A stretch of DNA of 64,000 nt from Capra hircus. Taxonomy: Eukaryota > Chordata > Mammalia > Artiodactyla > Bovidae. A model generated the notes under the pieces. It ran no database searches. It was given only the letters and a program-made list of their open reading frames with translations, and was not told the origin of the DNA. The translations under genes and the position numbers were made by a program. Every line of letters begins with the position of its first letter. Position 1 is the first letter of the stretch. The stretch is taken from the NCBI RefSeq assembly GCF_001704415.2, contig NC_030813.1, forward strand, positions 18,742,001-18,806,000, given 5' to 3'. Shown piece after piece: positions 22,699 through 35,455 of the stretch.

Positions 22699-22778
22699 GG
22701 AAAAATGATTCTCTTGCTGCAATCACGACCAGTTGGATCTCCATTTGGTTAGAGAAACAGTTAAATTGGACCAGAGAG
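22699..22778 (+). CDS. candidate internal exon of an unrecognised host gene
   Basis: A pyrimidine-rich tract (gcttttgctttgtctctt) and TAG at 22,696-22,698 form a strong acceptor. The next 80 bases are open in only one frame and end at AGAG|GTACAA, an acceptable donor. The peptide includes KNDSLAAITTSWISIWLEK and ends with NWTRE. It is unlike any LINE protein. In this frame the exon starts with two bases of a split codon and ends on a codon boundary. It lies on the same strand as the candidate at 168-277, but the phases need another exon between. I do not recognise the gene, and chance is possible. Confidence 0.3.
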
Positions 22779-23083
22779 GTACAAAATTCACAAATTAAAT
22801 GTTCTTAAGAATACTTGGTACTGTCTTTGCAACTGTTCTTCAAGTGTAACATTATTTCAAATTAAAAATTTTTTAATGTACCAGATATTGCATTTAACAA
22901 ATAACTACTATTTTCCCAAACTTCATATACCTTTTTCTACCAATTTGCTTAATCTTTTATCATCTCTCTGTTATTTATTCTTTGCTTAGGAAATTCTTTT
23001 TTTTTTTCAATCAGAAGATAATTGCTTTACAATATTGTGTTGGCTATTGTAATTATTTTAATAATTCATTCTAATCCTTAAGA

Positions 23084-23206
23084 ATCAGTCAGTCAGTTCA
23101 GTTGCTCAGTTGTGTCCGACTCTTTGCAGCCTCATGGACTGCAGTACGCCAGGCTTCCCTATCTATCACCAACTCCGGGAGCTTGCTCAAACTCATGTCC
23201 ATCATT
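23084..23206 (-). mobile_element. short BovB 3' end
   Basis: A 123-bp minus-strand tail (cagttcagttgctcagttgt) that stops within the C-terminal coding region. Short target-site duplication cttaaga at 23,077-23,083 and 23,207-23,213. Confidence 0.85.
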
Positions 23207-23509
23207 CTTAAGATAATTCTCAAGAATATCTCCCTTCAAAGACTCTATTTACACACATTTTTACTTACAGAACTTACCCCAACATACTGATACGAGTTAT
23301 ATATATCAGGAAGGAAAACTACTTTTGTCTTTCCGCACTCTAATTTCTAGTTACCTTTCCTTAAAAAGAAACCTTTCTCATTCTACCAATGAGAGTTAAT
23401 ATTTCATTATGCTCTCCTTTTCTAAATATTTTTTCCCAATGCCAAGTTCTTTAATTGAAGCTTCACACAGAATTTTATATTTCTTAGAACTTTTCCCTAA
23501 TCCCCCCAC

Positions 23510-24158
23510 TGTTTATTTTTTTTATTTTTTAAATTTTAAAATCTTTAATTCTTACATGCGTTCCCAAACATGAACCCCCCTCCCACCTCCCTCCCCACAA
23601 CATCTCTCTGGGTCATCCCCATGCACCAGCCCCAAGCAAGCTGCACCCTACGTCAGACATGGACTGGCGATTCAACTCCTCCATGACAGTATACATGTTA
23701 GAATTCCCATTCTCCCAAATCATCCCACCCTCTCCCCCTCCCTCTGAGTCCAAAAGTCCGTTATACACATCTGTGTCTTTTTTCCTGTCTTGCATACAGG
23801 GTCGTCATTGCCATCTTCCTAAATTCCATATATATCTGTTAGTATACTGTATTGGTGTTTTTCTTTCTGGCTTACTTCACTCTGTATAATTGGCTCCAGT
23901 TTCATCCATCTCATCAGAACTGATTCAAATGAATTCTTTTTAACAGCTGAGTAATACTCCATTGTGTATATGTACCACAGCTGTCTTATCCATTCATCTG
24001 CTGATGGACATCTAGGTTGTTTCCATGTCCTGGCTATTATAAACAGTGCTGCGATGAACATTGGGGTACATGTGTCTCTTTCAATTCTGGTTTCCTCGGT
24101 GTGTATGCCCAGCAGTGGGATTGCTGGGTCATAAGGTAGTTCTATTTGCAATTTTTAG
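23510..24158 (-). mobile_element. young L1-BT 3' end
   Basis: Minus-strand copy of the last ~110 codons of ORF2 plus the 3' UTR, nearly identical to the corresponding part of the element at 6.86-8.17 kb. The ORF2 part (23,819-24,151) is open to the truncation and ends in the natural stop. No clear target-site duplication was found. Confidence 0.94.
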
Positions 24159-26013
24159 TTTAATAATCATGTATTCCCTAGCTTAGATCTGCACTATCTA
24201 ATGAGGTAGGCATAGCTCCATGTAACAATTGAACACTTGAAATGAGGCTAGTCCAACAGAGAGGTATCATAAGGTATTCATATCAGTTTGGACATGATAT
24301 GAAAAGCAATGTAAAATATCTTAATCTTTATATTGATTACATTTTGAAATAATAATATGGATACATTAGATTAAATAAAGTATGACCTTAAAGTTCTATT
24401 TCCTTTTACATTTCTAATGTGGCTATTAGAATATTTAAAATTACAAATATTGCTTGCATTATATCTTTGTGGGACAGTATTTCTCTAAGATACTTATTTT
24501 TCTCCTTCACTTCCTAAACATATTAGACAGGATTGACCATTTTCTTTCTGTCCTTATTGATCTTAGCGTGAATGCTCTGAAGACTCTTGGCCCCTTCTCT
24601 ACCTTTCTTCTTATCCTTTGTCAGCCTCTGACTCTCTTCTCTCAACATCCAACAGTCAGGATCAACTCTCTTCAATTTATATATCTGCTTCCTTAGAGAG
24701 GATATTTTTTCTAAGCTGTTTTGTTTTGCTTTGCTCTTGATTCTTCAACTATTTGTAGGTAAAGATACCCAAATCTCTGCTGGAATTTCAGCTTACATCT
24801 CATAGGATAGCTTCATTTCTCTGGGAATTTGCTTAGGTCACTTCTACTAGTGAACTCTATATGGAAACCAAAAATTCAAGTACCTAATTCTGAACGCATT
24901 AACCTTCCTGACAAGTTCTGAAGTCATCACTTGCTCTCACCCAGGGATTCCTATGGGTTATTTTTCTAAATTTTTTCCTGCCTTCCACCAGAGTCTAGTC
25001 GTGAATTCCTAGCACCTGTCAGAGTCAACAGCTTATTGTACAGCCCATTCTTTAGAGAGGAGAATGTTCACTAAAATGTTTTTTAAGTGAATTGATCTGA
25101 TCTAAATGGATGAAGGTTTTTCCTGGTGTTGGTGGTGGCTAAGGAAAAGATTTTCCTTTTCTGCTTTTCCTTACCTGATGAGGATATTTTTAATACTATC
25201 TTTCTAAAGTCTTATGTATCTAGACTCTTTCTAATCTCATTATTTAACACATCAACAAAAGGTGAATTTACACACTTACTTTTCTGATCAGGCTATCTTC
25301 CTCTTCATGGTTGTCTACCAATTATTTTGCATCCAAGACATGCTGCACAAAGAATTTGAGATTCTACCTATATTTCACATGTGTATCATTTAATTTTGTA
25401 ATATTGATACTTCATCTTTATCCTGACTAGAGCTATAAACTGTTTCTGACATTATTCCTTCTTCTTTTCCCCTATTTGCTTCCCTATACTTTTAGTCACT
25501 AGATTGATATCAAGAATTATACAAGGTACAAGATTCTATCCTTTTGATTTCTGTTTCATGGACAATGGCAGAAAATGCTAGACTGCTATGTCAAAGATAA
25601 AAGATTTTTATTACTCAGAGCTTCATTTTCATTTATGCTCTTCTGCATGTCTCACAAGTCCCACAGAAAAGGACAATGCTGATGGCCCTAAATGATGCAA
25701 ATGTGCTCAATGGGTTGCATTATAGGAGAAGAAGGTTGGACTTGAGGACTGTTTTTATTGTGAGCAAAAGTAAGCCTGCTCTTTGTGCAGAGGAAGGTGT
25801 TACCTTATCCTTCAAGGCTGTTTGCTGCAAAGACAATTCCAAGAGTTAACCCAGATAAATAACAGTCAGGGTCTTGCATTTCTGAGATACTCAGAACATT
25901 CAAGGATGCTCAGGGACCATGGCTGGTGTTTCTCCCAACAAGCAACAACACATTACTGGACCTTTTTATAGGCCTACCATTATGTTAGCTACAGGTGATG
26001 AAAGCTATGTATG
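24159..26013. other. single-copy DNA
   Basis: No interspersed repeat or gene recognised in 1.8 kb. Confidence 0.4.
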
Positions 26014-26238
26014 GGGCTTTTCTGGTGGCACTAGCAATGAGGAACCCACCTGCCAATGCAGGAGACATAAGAGACATGGGTTCGATTCCTGGGTCGGGAA
26101 GATCCTCTGCAGGAGGGAATGGCTACCCACTCCAGAATCCTTGCCTGGAGAATTTCATGGACAGAGGAGTCTGGCGGGCTACAGTCCATGGGTGGCAAAG
26201 AGTTAGACATGACTGAAGCAACTTAGCACACACACAAT
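26014..26238 (+). mobile_element. Bov-tA SINE
   Basis: The head (ggggcttttctggtggcact) and a well-kept B box (gggttcgattcc) lead to the tail, ending in a CA run. Confidence 0.92.
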
Positions 26239-27099
26239 GCGAGCTATAAATTCAATACAGCCTGCTTTTAAAAACAAATAACTCTTTCAAGGAGATAAGA
26301 TAAGCATTCATGATACAGTTCAAAAGAAGTAATCAATATTTAAGGTATGAGGTAAAAATAATCCTTCCATAAAATATTTAAGGGTAACAAATGGGATCTT
26401 AAAGCATTTATTTTCTTCCTACATTTGACATTTGAGTTATTCAGAATCATCTCTGTATTTTCAAAAACTACATATTTTTACAAAGTGAAATACATGCATG
26501 TAACTACCTTACAGATCAAGAAATTGAACACAAAATATACCCCAGAAAACTCATGATCCTTCCTGATGAGATCTGAGATCTTTATGCTATTGAACCTGCC
26601 AATCCATAAACTTGACATTTCTCTCAATTTATTCATTTCTCTCACTAACATTTTATAGGCTTCTAAATGTTATGAATGTTTGCTTTCCTTTTTTGTTTTT
26701 ACATTTTTTGAAGCTATACCATCTGGTAAACTCAAATTTATAACTAATACCTTCTAGTGAACTGGCCTTCTATCATTAATAAATGTTACTCTTTCTTATG
26801 CCATATCCCTTTGAAGCAGAGCATGAAATAAGGATTCTTGTGCAAGTGATCTATTGGGAGTACTTTCTAGAGAAACCTTCAAGGAAGAAAGACGCAGAAT
26901 TGCAAAGGAAGAACAGCCGAGCAAAGATTTAGGTTCAGCTGCAGCCTAACCTTAGCCAGATACCACAGTACTCTGGGGAACCAGGAATACCTAAACCTGT
27001 CTGCCTGAGGGAGTTTGAGATTTTATATCCACTGTGAATTATTAGCTGCATTTGTTAATAATTGCAGATCTCATATTATGTGTCTCTTCCACAATTAAA

Positions 27100-27132
<33 letters not shown>

Positions 27133-27704
27133 TACTAGCTGTGGCTCCCCCACATCTCTGGGTGACATGGTTCTGGTATTTCTCCAGAAAAGGAGGTAGC
27201 TGTGGAGCTAGTAGCAGCCAATACCCACAGGAACAGTAGCTCTGCAATGGGATGTTTTGGGAACTGACAATACACAGGAAAAGCTTCCAGTCTTCTCTTC
27301 ACTGTGTAACCTATGCCATTAAATCCATCCATTAAGCTCTTTTTGTCACTGCAGATATTTTTCAGTTCTAGCATTATAATTGTTTTATGTCCTAGTTCTT
27401 TTGTGTAATTCCTCATCTTTTCTTCTACTTTCCTGAAAATAATAATCCATCATTATGTATCTGATAACCCTAGTGCCTTCACCACACCTTACTCCCCAGG
27501 GCAGGGAGTGACAGCACGAACCAGAAAGTATCTCTCTGCTGAGCTGGAGCCACATCCTCTGTCCTAGCTGCCAGGCTACGAGGTTGCCTGGGGGAAGAGG
27601 AGCAGATGAAGAGCAGCATCCTATCTCCCAGGCCCTTTCTTTTGGCCCAATGAGAGGTCACTGGGAAAGGGAACGGGCCTGAGGCAACATCAAGAATCAG
27701 TGAT
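26239..27704. other. single-copy DNA with a microsatellite
   Basis: A compound (TA)n(CA)n lies at 27,099-27,132. No gene supported; the minus-strand frames at 27.1-27.7 kb have no coding context. Confidence 0.4.
27099..27132. repeat. compound (TA)n(CA)n microsatellite
   Basis: About 16 bases of alternating T and A pass directly into about 18 bases of alternating C and A. Confidence 0.95.
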
Positions 27705-27814
27705 GTCTACAAGATGGCAGAGTAGAAGGACGTGCACTCATCTTCTCCTGTGAGAACTCCAAAATTACAGCTCTCTGCTGAACAACTGTGCACAGGAGAA
27801 CATCTAAACAAAGG
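27705..27814 (+). mobile_element. L1 5' UTR fragment joined to BovB
   Basis: The segment 'aagatggcagagtagaagga' to 'ctgctgaacaactgtgcaca' matches the beginning of a ruminant L1 5' UTR (compare 53,070). It passes without a gap into BovB sequence at about 27,808-27,815. Confidence 0.6.
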
Positions 27815-28278
27815 TCCGTCCATTCAAAGCTATGGTTTTTCCAACAGTCATGTATGGATGTGAGAGTTGGCCTATAAAGAAAGCTGACCACTGAAGAATT
27901 GATGCTTTTGAACTGTGGTGTTGGAGAAGACTCCTGAGAGTCCCTTGGACTGCAACGAGATCCAACCAGTCCATTCTGAAGGAGATCAGCCCTGGAATTT
28001 CTTTGGAGGGAATGATGCTGAAGCTGAAACTCCAATAATTTGGCCACCTGATGCGAAGAGCTGACTCATTGGAAAAGACCCCGATGCTGGGAGGGATTGG
28101 GGAAAGGAGGAAGGAGAAGGGGACAACAGAGGATGAGATGGTTGGATGGCATCACCGACTCGATGGACATGAGTCTGAGTGAACTCCGGGAGTTGGTGAT
28201 GGACAGGGAGGCCTGGCCTGCTGTAGTCCACGGGGTCACAGGGTCAGACACGACTAAGTGACTGATCTGAACTGAACT
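27815..28278 (+). mobile_element. BovB LINE 3' end
   Basis: It begins at 'gtccgtccattcaaagctat' and covers the C-terminal reverse transcriptase region to the tail (tgatctgaactgaactag). The recurrent arginine codon is intact CGA (near 28,054), but a stop lies at 27,893 and other changes break the frame. Confidence 0.93.
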
Positions 28279-29198
28279 AGTACCTTCTTTCACTGTAGGT
28301 GTCTTCCTATTGTCTCTTTTCCTCTTCATTGTATTTTGAGGTTTGTTGGTAATTTTTTTTTATTGAAGATAAAACATTTTGCATAAGAACTAATAGGTGT
28401 ACAGAGTGATGTTATCTCCCCGTGTAGTGAATTCACTCTTTGCACTGGAAGGCAGACAGAAAAGTGATGCAGCACCCCAGTCTAACCAAATGCCAAGCTG
28501 ACTGATGTTGGGCTTTATCTCGAGCTAGCCCCAATCTACCTTTGTGGTACCTCCTAGGACACATTCTCTAGGTTTGCAAATAAGAGCCTTGAGAGCTCCT
28601 CTCCCTTGAATTATCCTAAATAAGAACTTCTGCCTTTCCAGGATAATAATACAGGAAAAAAAAAAAAAAAGACAAACTCAATTTTGCCTTTCAGCTACTT
28701 TCTGCTTGACTTTTAGCCTCCTTTTCTGTAAAGCTTAAAAATTAGCAAATGTCTTGGGGGAGAAACTAGTGTTGAGTGTTGGGCTCACTCCAGACCCCTA
28801 GTCCCTCAAGCCCTGTTGCCTTGGTAGCCTCATTCCAGTCCTGTCTCTCTAGGACTATAAAATTGCTGAAAACCCTTCTGGCTTTTCTGCTTCTAAGCAG
28901 CCATGTTCTGCCCCCTTTTTTGGTCTCTACTGCTTTTTGAGTTAACAAATGACCTGAAAGAGAAAATGTACTCAGAACCTTCAGAAAGATTTTAATTTTT
29001 GCATCTTAATTTTTGCTGCCTAAGCCATCTTCTGATGTCTCAAAAAATGACATACATATTGTATCATCTATATGTACATATGACATTATATATACTATCT
29101 ATCTAATCTATAGCTTTTCTACTGATCTGGGTAGCATAGTTGGTCTGCTACAAGCAACACAATCATACTTAAGGTAGTAGTCATCTTAACAAGTGTTT
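28279..29198. other. single-copy DNA
   Basis: An A run lies at about 28,656-28,670. Nothing coding. Confidence 0.4.
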
Positions 29199-30176
29199 TC
29201 AGGCCAGGAAGCAACAGTTAGAACTGGACATGGAACAACAGACTGGTTCCAAATAGGAAAAGGAGTATGTCAAGGCTGTATCTTGTCACCCTGCTTATTT
29301 AACTTCTATGCAGAGTACATCATGAGAAACGCTGGACTGGAAGAAACACAAGCTGGAATCAAGATTGCTGGGAGAAATATCAATAACCTCAGATATGCAG
29401 ATGATACCACCCTTATGGCAGAAAGTGAAGAGGAACTCAAAAGCCTCTTGATGAAAGTAAAAGTGGAGAGTGAAAAAGTTGGCTTAAAGCTCAACATTCA
29501 GAAAAGGAAGATCATGGCATCTGGTCCCATCACTCCATGGGAAATAGATGGAGAAACAGTGGAAACAGTGTCAGACTTTATTTTGGGGGGGCTCCAAAAT
29601 CACTGCAGATGGCTATTGCAGCCATGAAATTAAAAGACGCTTACTCCTTGGAAGAAAAATTATGAGCAACCTAGATAGCAGCATATTCAAAAGCAGAGAC
29701 ATTACTTTGCTGACTAAGGTCCGTCTCGTCAAGGCTATGGTTTTTCCTGTGGTTATGTATGGATGTGAGAGCTGGACTGTGAAGAAGGCTGAGCGCCAAA
29801 GAATTGATGCTTTTGAACTGTGGTGTTGGAGAAGACTCTTGAGAGTCCCTTGGACTGCAAGATCCAACCAGTCCATTCTGAAGGAGATCAGCCCTGGGTG
29901 TTCTTTGGAAGGAATGGTACTAAAGCTGAAACTGCAGTACTTTGGCCACCTCATGTGAAGAGTTGACTCATTGGAAAAGACTCTGATGCTGGGAGGGATT
30001 GGGGGCAGGAGGAGAAGGGGACGACCGAGGATGAGATGGCTGGATGGCATCACTGACTCAATGGACGCGACTCTGAGTGAACTCCAGGAGTTGGTGATGG
30101 ACAGGGAGGTCTGGCGTAGTGTGATTCATGGGGTCGCAAAGAGTCGGATATGACTGAGCGACTGAACTGAACTGAA
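29199..30176 (+). mobile_element. BovB LINE with intact YADD box
   Basis: 5'-truncated within the reverse transcriptase. The catalytic YADD is intact (29,394-29,405). The frame starting at 29,193 runs to about 29,627 and is broken by a frameshift in a G run near 29,585; the true frame continues in 29,548-29,955 until TGA at 29,956-29,958. The 3' tail is 'cgactgaactgaactgaa'. It touches a SINE on its right side. Confidence 0.94.
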
Positions 30177-30310
30177 TGGAGAAGGCAATGGCAACCCACT
30201 CCAGTACTCTTGCCTGGAAAATCCCATGGACGGAGGAGCCTGGTGGGCTGCCATCTATGGGGTCACAAGGAGTCAGACATGACTGAAGTGACTTAGCAGC
30301 AGCAGCAACA
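30177..30310 (+). mobile_element. BOV-A monomer
   Basis: A single monomer ('ggagaaggcaatggcaaccc' to 'acttagcagcagcagcaa') abuts the BovB tail directly. Confidence 0.9.
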
Positions 30311-30988
30311 GCCATTCACTAAGCAACTAGTTTTACTGATCATCTACCTTGTTGAAAATTCTGATCTAGGTGCTGGTAAAATAAGGAAATGAATAAGATA
30401 AAATCTATGCTCTAGTAGGATCTTTTCTGGGCTCACTTAAAAGCCTTAATATACAATTTTCCAATGAATTTTCATAATTTCCACCTTAGTAATAATACTC
30501 CTCCCACCCATCTCTCCATATCGAAGTCATTCCAAGGCTATTCTATTCTATTGGTGGATGTAGGGAATGAAACTAACATCAAAGGAATGTTAGATACTTT
30601 TTATGTTTATCGCTGTCAATCTTTTATGTTAAAATTTTTATTCCTGTGAAGTAACTAAGTAACTGAGCCTATTTTTTTCAATAGACAGTACATGAAAGAT
30701 CACATAGATAACTTAATTGAAGAAATATGAAAACCTAAGTCCATCTGACTCCAAAGCCTCTGTCTTTCTGTGACTCAGCATTTTCTCTATATGGCATCTG
30801 CCTTGGACAAATTTGTCTATAATCTCTCAAAAAGCACAAAGCCCATTAGAAATCATGTGAACAAGAAAAGATTCCTTATTATTTAATTTTGATATTCACT
30901 TCTTCTGTACCTAATTTGGCCCTCTACTATTCTCTAGTTAAACCAGCCTTTACTTCAACTCTAGAATTTTTAAATGTATATGTTTCAT
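30311..30988. other. single-copy DNA
   Basis: No feature recognised. Confidence 0.4.
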
Positions 30989-31446
30989 TAGTCAAAGCTC
31001 TGGTTTTTCCAGTAGTCATGTACAGATGTGAGAGTTGGACTATAAAGAAGGCTGAGCACTGTAGAGCTGATGCTTTTGAACTGTGGTGTTGGAGAAGACT
31101 CTTGAGAGTCCACTGGACAGCAAGGAGATTGAACCAGTTAACTCTAAAGGAAATCAGTCCTGAATATTCATTGGGAAGACTGACACTGAAGCTGAACTCC
31201 AATACTTTAGCTACCTCATGTGAAGAACCAACTCATGGGAAAAGACTCTGATGCTGGGAAAGAATGAGGGCAAGAGGAAAAGGGGGCAACAGAGGATGAG
31301 ACGGTTGGATGGTATTACTGACTCAATGGACATGAATTTCAGAAAACTCAGGGAGATAGTGAAGGACAGGGAAGCCTGGCTTGCTGCAGCTCGTGGGGTT
31401 GCAAAGAGTTGGACATGACTTAGCAACTGAACAATAACAACAACAA
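30989..31446 (+). mobile_element. BovB LINE 3' end
   Basis: It runs from 'gtcaaagctctggtttttcc' to a tail of 'gcaactgaacaataacaaca' type, which differs from the (TGAAC)n tail of younger copies. TGA at 31,221-31,223. Diverged. Confidence 0.9.
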
Positions 31447-31489
31447 GATGCTGCATTAATGAATAACTATAAAATATTTCCCTATTTTA

Positions 31490-31592
31490 CCATGTCCATT
31501 GAACTACAAATGCCTTGAGAGTAGAGACTGACTTCACGTTACATCAAGCATAAGACCTGGGTCCAATAAGTCCTCAAAAAATAATCAGTGAT
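31490..31592 (+). mobile_element. possible L2 3' end
   Basis: The phrase 'aaatgccttgagagtagaga' followed by 'caataagtcctcaaaaa' resembles the closing part of L2. Weak. Confidence 0.3.
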
Positions 31593-32549
31593 ATAGACTC
31601 ATCAAATAATATTTGTCTTCCTCAATAGAAAAGTTATACCCAGTATTATTCTTTTGCAATTAATCAAGAGTATGTGTGTGAAGACTGAGTAGCAGTTCTT
31701 CATGTTAACTCCTTTCTGGCATTGCTGGCTTGTGTGGTTGTTTCTAGAAGCAAACAGGTGGATACAATTATTTCTCCAGACTCTTTTCAGACTTCCTCAG
31801 GAATCTATGCTCTAATGTCTCTCACATTAGCACCTATAACAGAGTTCCTGGTTAACACAGAGTTAACATACCTCCCTCACACCTGATTCCTGTCCAGTGT
31901 AAGAGCAATTACACATCCAGAGCCAAAGATAACAACCAAAGTTGGACAGACTCAGTTCTTCCAACACTGAAATATTTCTTTTCATCCATGATTGTTCCTG
32001 ATATTATCTCTATCTTCTTTTCACTGGAAATGTCAAAGTCACCAGCAGAGTATTAGGAAATAAAATGGATGTACTGTCTGATTCTATAGCATATTTACAA
32101 CATAAGGTTGTCAGTATTTTCAGAAATACTTAGAATTTTAGGGAAACAGTATTAGGTGGTCTGTTTAAAAATGAGACCCAAAGAGTCTCTTGTATGTTTT
32201 TCTACCAGGAGGGTGAATTATTTTGTGTGATATATAGATATAAGAAAGAGATAGTAAAAGTTATATTTCCTATAGATGAAGAAATACCATTCTTAAGAAA
32301 TTACTGTAAACATTTTGGGGTGTGATATTGGTAGTATTATGTTTGGGGAAAAAAGTCTGAATCTATCAGATACATGTAATGAAGCATTTACACATGAAAA
32401 ATGTGATTCTAGTATTTGCTTTAAAATAATTGAGAACCAAAAAGAACACAAAAATGGCAGGCAGTTTATGATTTTTCAAGATAAGAGAGGGTAAGTGGCT
32501 GTCAATTGTGCTACTTTCTCTACTTTTGGGTATGTTTTAAACATTCCAA
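31593..32549. other. single-copy DNA
   Basis: No feature recognised. Confidence 0.4.
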
Positions 32550-33385
32550 AATAAAAAGTGTAAAAAAGCAGCCTAAATGTCCATCAACAGAGGAATGGAT
32601 AAAGAAGATGTAGTATATATATCTGGGAGAAGGCAATGGCACCCCACTCCAGTACTCTTGCCTGGAAAATCCCACAGATGGAGGAGCCTGGTAGGCTGCA
32701 GTCCATGGGGTTGCTAAGAGTCGGACACAACTGAGTGACTTCACTTTGACTTTTCACTTTCATGCATCGCAGAAGGCAATGGCAACCCACTCCAGTGTTC
32801 TTGCCTGGAGAATCCCAGGGACCGGGGAGCCTGGTGGGCTGCCATCTATGGGGTCGTACAGAGTCGGACATGACTGAAGTGACTTAGCAGCAGTATATAT
32901 ATCCAATAGAATACTACTCAGTCATAAAAAGGAATGAAATTATGTCATTTGTAAAGACATTGATGGACCTAGAGACTGTCATATAGGGTAAAGTCAAAAA
33001 GAGAAAAATAATATATATGAACACATATATGTAGAATCCAGAAAAATGGTATAGATGCTCTTATTTTCAAAACAGAAATAGAGACGCAGATGTAGAGAAC
33101 AAACACAGGAACATCAAGAAGGGAAGGAAGGGCAGGATGAATTAGGAGACTGGGGTTGACATTTATACACTATGGATACAATGTATAAAATAAATAACTA
33201 ATGAGAACCTACTGTAGAGCTCAGGGAACTCTACTCAGTGCTCTGTAGCAACCTAAATGGGAAGGAAATTAAAAAAAGAGGGGATATATGTTTATGCAAG
33301 GTTGATCCACTTTGCTGCAAAGTAGACACTCACACAACATTGTAAAGTAACTGTAATTCAATAATAATTTTAAAAAAAGAAAAAA
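32550..33385 (+). mobile_element. old L1 3' end split by BOV-A2
   Basis: The ORF2 end 'cctaaatgtccatcaacaga' precedes the SINE and 'actactcagtcataaaaagg' follows it. The 3' UTR ('gacgcagatgtagagaacaa', 'tagagctcagggaactctac') and an A-rich tail at 33,360-33,385 complete it. Confidence 0.8.
32624..32891 (+). mobile_element. BOV-A2 dimeric SINE
   Basis: Two monomers linked by 'cactttgacttttcactttc', ending 'gacttagcagc'. Exact 12-bp duplication agtatatatatc at 32,612-32,623 and 32,892-32,903, inside the old L1. Confidence 0.96.
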
Positions 33386-33599
33386 GTTTCTCCTCTCATG
33401 ACAAAAAAAATGGTTTAATAACTAAAAGATAGAACTGAGATACATAAATTGAAGTTTTCTAATTTTTTCCTAAATAGCAATAATTAGCTTAGATATTTTT
33501 ATTAACCTGATGAATTATTATATCAAATCATAAAACACAATCTTTGAGAATTCTTTACAGTCTTAAAGCTAGATAGAAAGGATGAAAGGAATGTAAAAT

Positions 33600-35455
33600 A
33601 ATATCTACCTAAAGAAATTAAAGACCTATATATCAAAAACTATAAAACACTGATGAAAGAAATCAAAGAGGACACTAATAGATGGAGAAATATACCATGT
33701 TCGTGGATCGGAAGAATCAATATAGTGAAAATGAGTATACTACCCAAAGCAATTTACAAATTCAATGCAATCCCTATAAAGCTACCAGCCACATTTTTCA
33801 CAGAACTAGAACAAATAATTTCAAGATTTGTATGGAAATACAAAAAACCTCGAATAGCCAAAGCAATCTTGAGAAAGAAGAATGGAACTGGAGGAATCAA
33901 CTTGCCTGACTTCAGGCTCTACTACAAAGCCACAGTCATCAAGACAGTATGGTACTGGCACAAAGACAGAAATATAGACCAATGGAACAAAATAGAAAGC
34001 CCAGAGATAAATCCACACACCTATGGACACCTTATCTTTGACAAAGGAGGCAAGAATATACAATGGAGTAAAGACAATCTCTTTAACAAGTGGTGCTGGG
34101 AAAACTGGTCAACCACTTGTAAAAGAATGAAACTAGATCACTTTCTAACACCGCACACAAAAATAAACTCAAAATGGATTAAAGATCTAAATGTAAGACC
34201 AGAAACTATAAAACTCCTAGAGGAGAACATAGGCAAAATACTCTCTGACATAAATCACAGCAGGATCCTCTATGATCCACCTCTCAGAAGTCTGGAAATA
34301 AAAGCAAAAATAAAGAATGGGATCTAATTAAAATCAAAAGCTTCTGCACAACAAAGGAAAATATAAGCAAGGTGAAAAGACAGCCTTCTGAATGGGAGAA
34401 AATAATAGCAAATGAAGCAACTGACAAACAACTAATCTCAAAAATATACAAGCAACTTATGCAACTCAATTCCAGAAAAATAAATGACCCAATCAAAAAG
34501 TGGGCCAAAGAACTAAATAGACATTTCTCCAAAGAAGACATACGGATGGCTAACAAACACATAAAAAGATGCTCAATATCACTCATTATTAGAGAAATGC
34601 AAATCAAAACCACAATGAGGTACCACTTCACACCAGTCAAAATGTCTGCAATCCAAAAATCTGCAAGCAATAAATGCTGGAGAGGGTGTGGAGAAAAGGG
34701 AACCCTCCTACACTGTTGATGGGAATGCAAACTAGTACAGCCACTATGGAGAACAGTGTGGAGATTCCTTAAAAAACTGCAAATAGAACTGCCTTATGAC
34801 CCAGCAATCCCACTGCTGGGCATACACACCGAGGAAACCAGAATTGAAAGAGACACATGTACCCCAATGTTCATCGCAGCACTGTTTATAATAGCCAGGA
34901 CATGGAAACAACCTAGATGTCCATCAGCAGACGAATGGATAAGAAAGCTGTGGTACATATACACAATGGAGTATTACTCAGCTGTAAAAAAGAATTCATT
35001 TGAATCAGTTCTGATGAGATGGATGAAACTGGAGCCGATTATACAGAGTGAAGTAAGCCAGAAAGAAAAACACCAATACAGTATACTAACAGATATATAT
35101 GGAATTTAGGAAGATGGCAATGATGACCCTGTATGCGAGACAGCAAAAGAGACACAGATGTATATAGTGGACTTTTGGACTCAGAGGGAGAGGGAGAGGG
35201 TGGGATGATTTGGAAGAATGGCATTGAAACATGTATACTATCATGTAAGAATCGAATCACCAGTCTATGTCCAATGCAGGATACAGCATGCTTGGGGCTG
35301 GTGCACGGGGATGACCCAGAGGGATGTTGTGGGGAGGGAGGTGGGAGGGGGGTTCATGTTTGGGATCGCATGTACACCCGTGGTGGATTCATGTCAATGT
35401 ATGGAAAAACCAATACAGTATTGTAAAGAAAAATAAAGTAAAAATAAAAAGTTAA
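33600..35455 (+). mobile_element. L1-BT, 5'-truncated
   Basis: The copy holds the C-terminal 500 or so codons of ORF2, the 3' UTR and an A-rich tail. The 3' UTR is of the 'gagacagcaaaagagacaca' type also seen at 19.2 kb. No clear target-site duplication. Confidence 0.94.
33653..35109 (+). pseudogene. L1 ORF2p C-terminal fragment, broken twice
   Basis: Open from 33,653 (and slightly upstream) to 34,327. A two-base loss near 34,313 shifts the frame. It resumes in 34,372-34,719 through the start of the cysteine motif ([14 protein letters not shown]), where TGG has become TGA at about 34,720. The last part (34,756-35,109) ends in the natural TDIYGI stop. It lacks endonuclease and polymerase catalytic parts. 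Confidence 0.88.
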
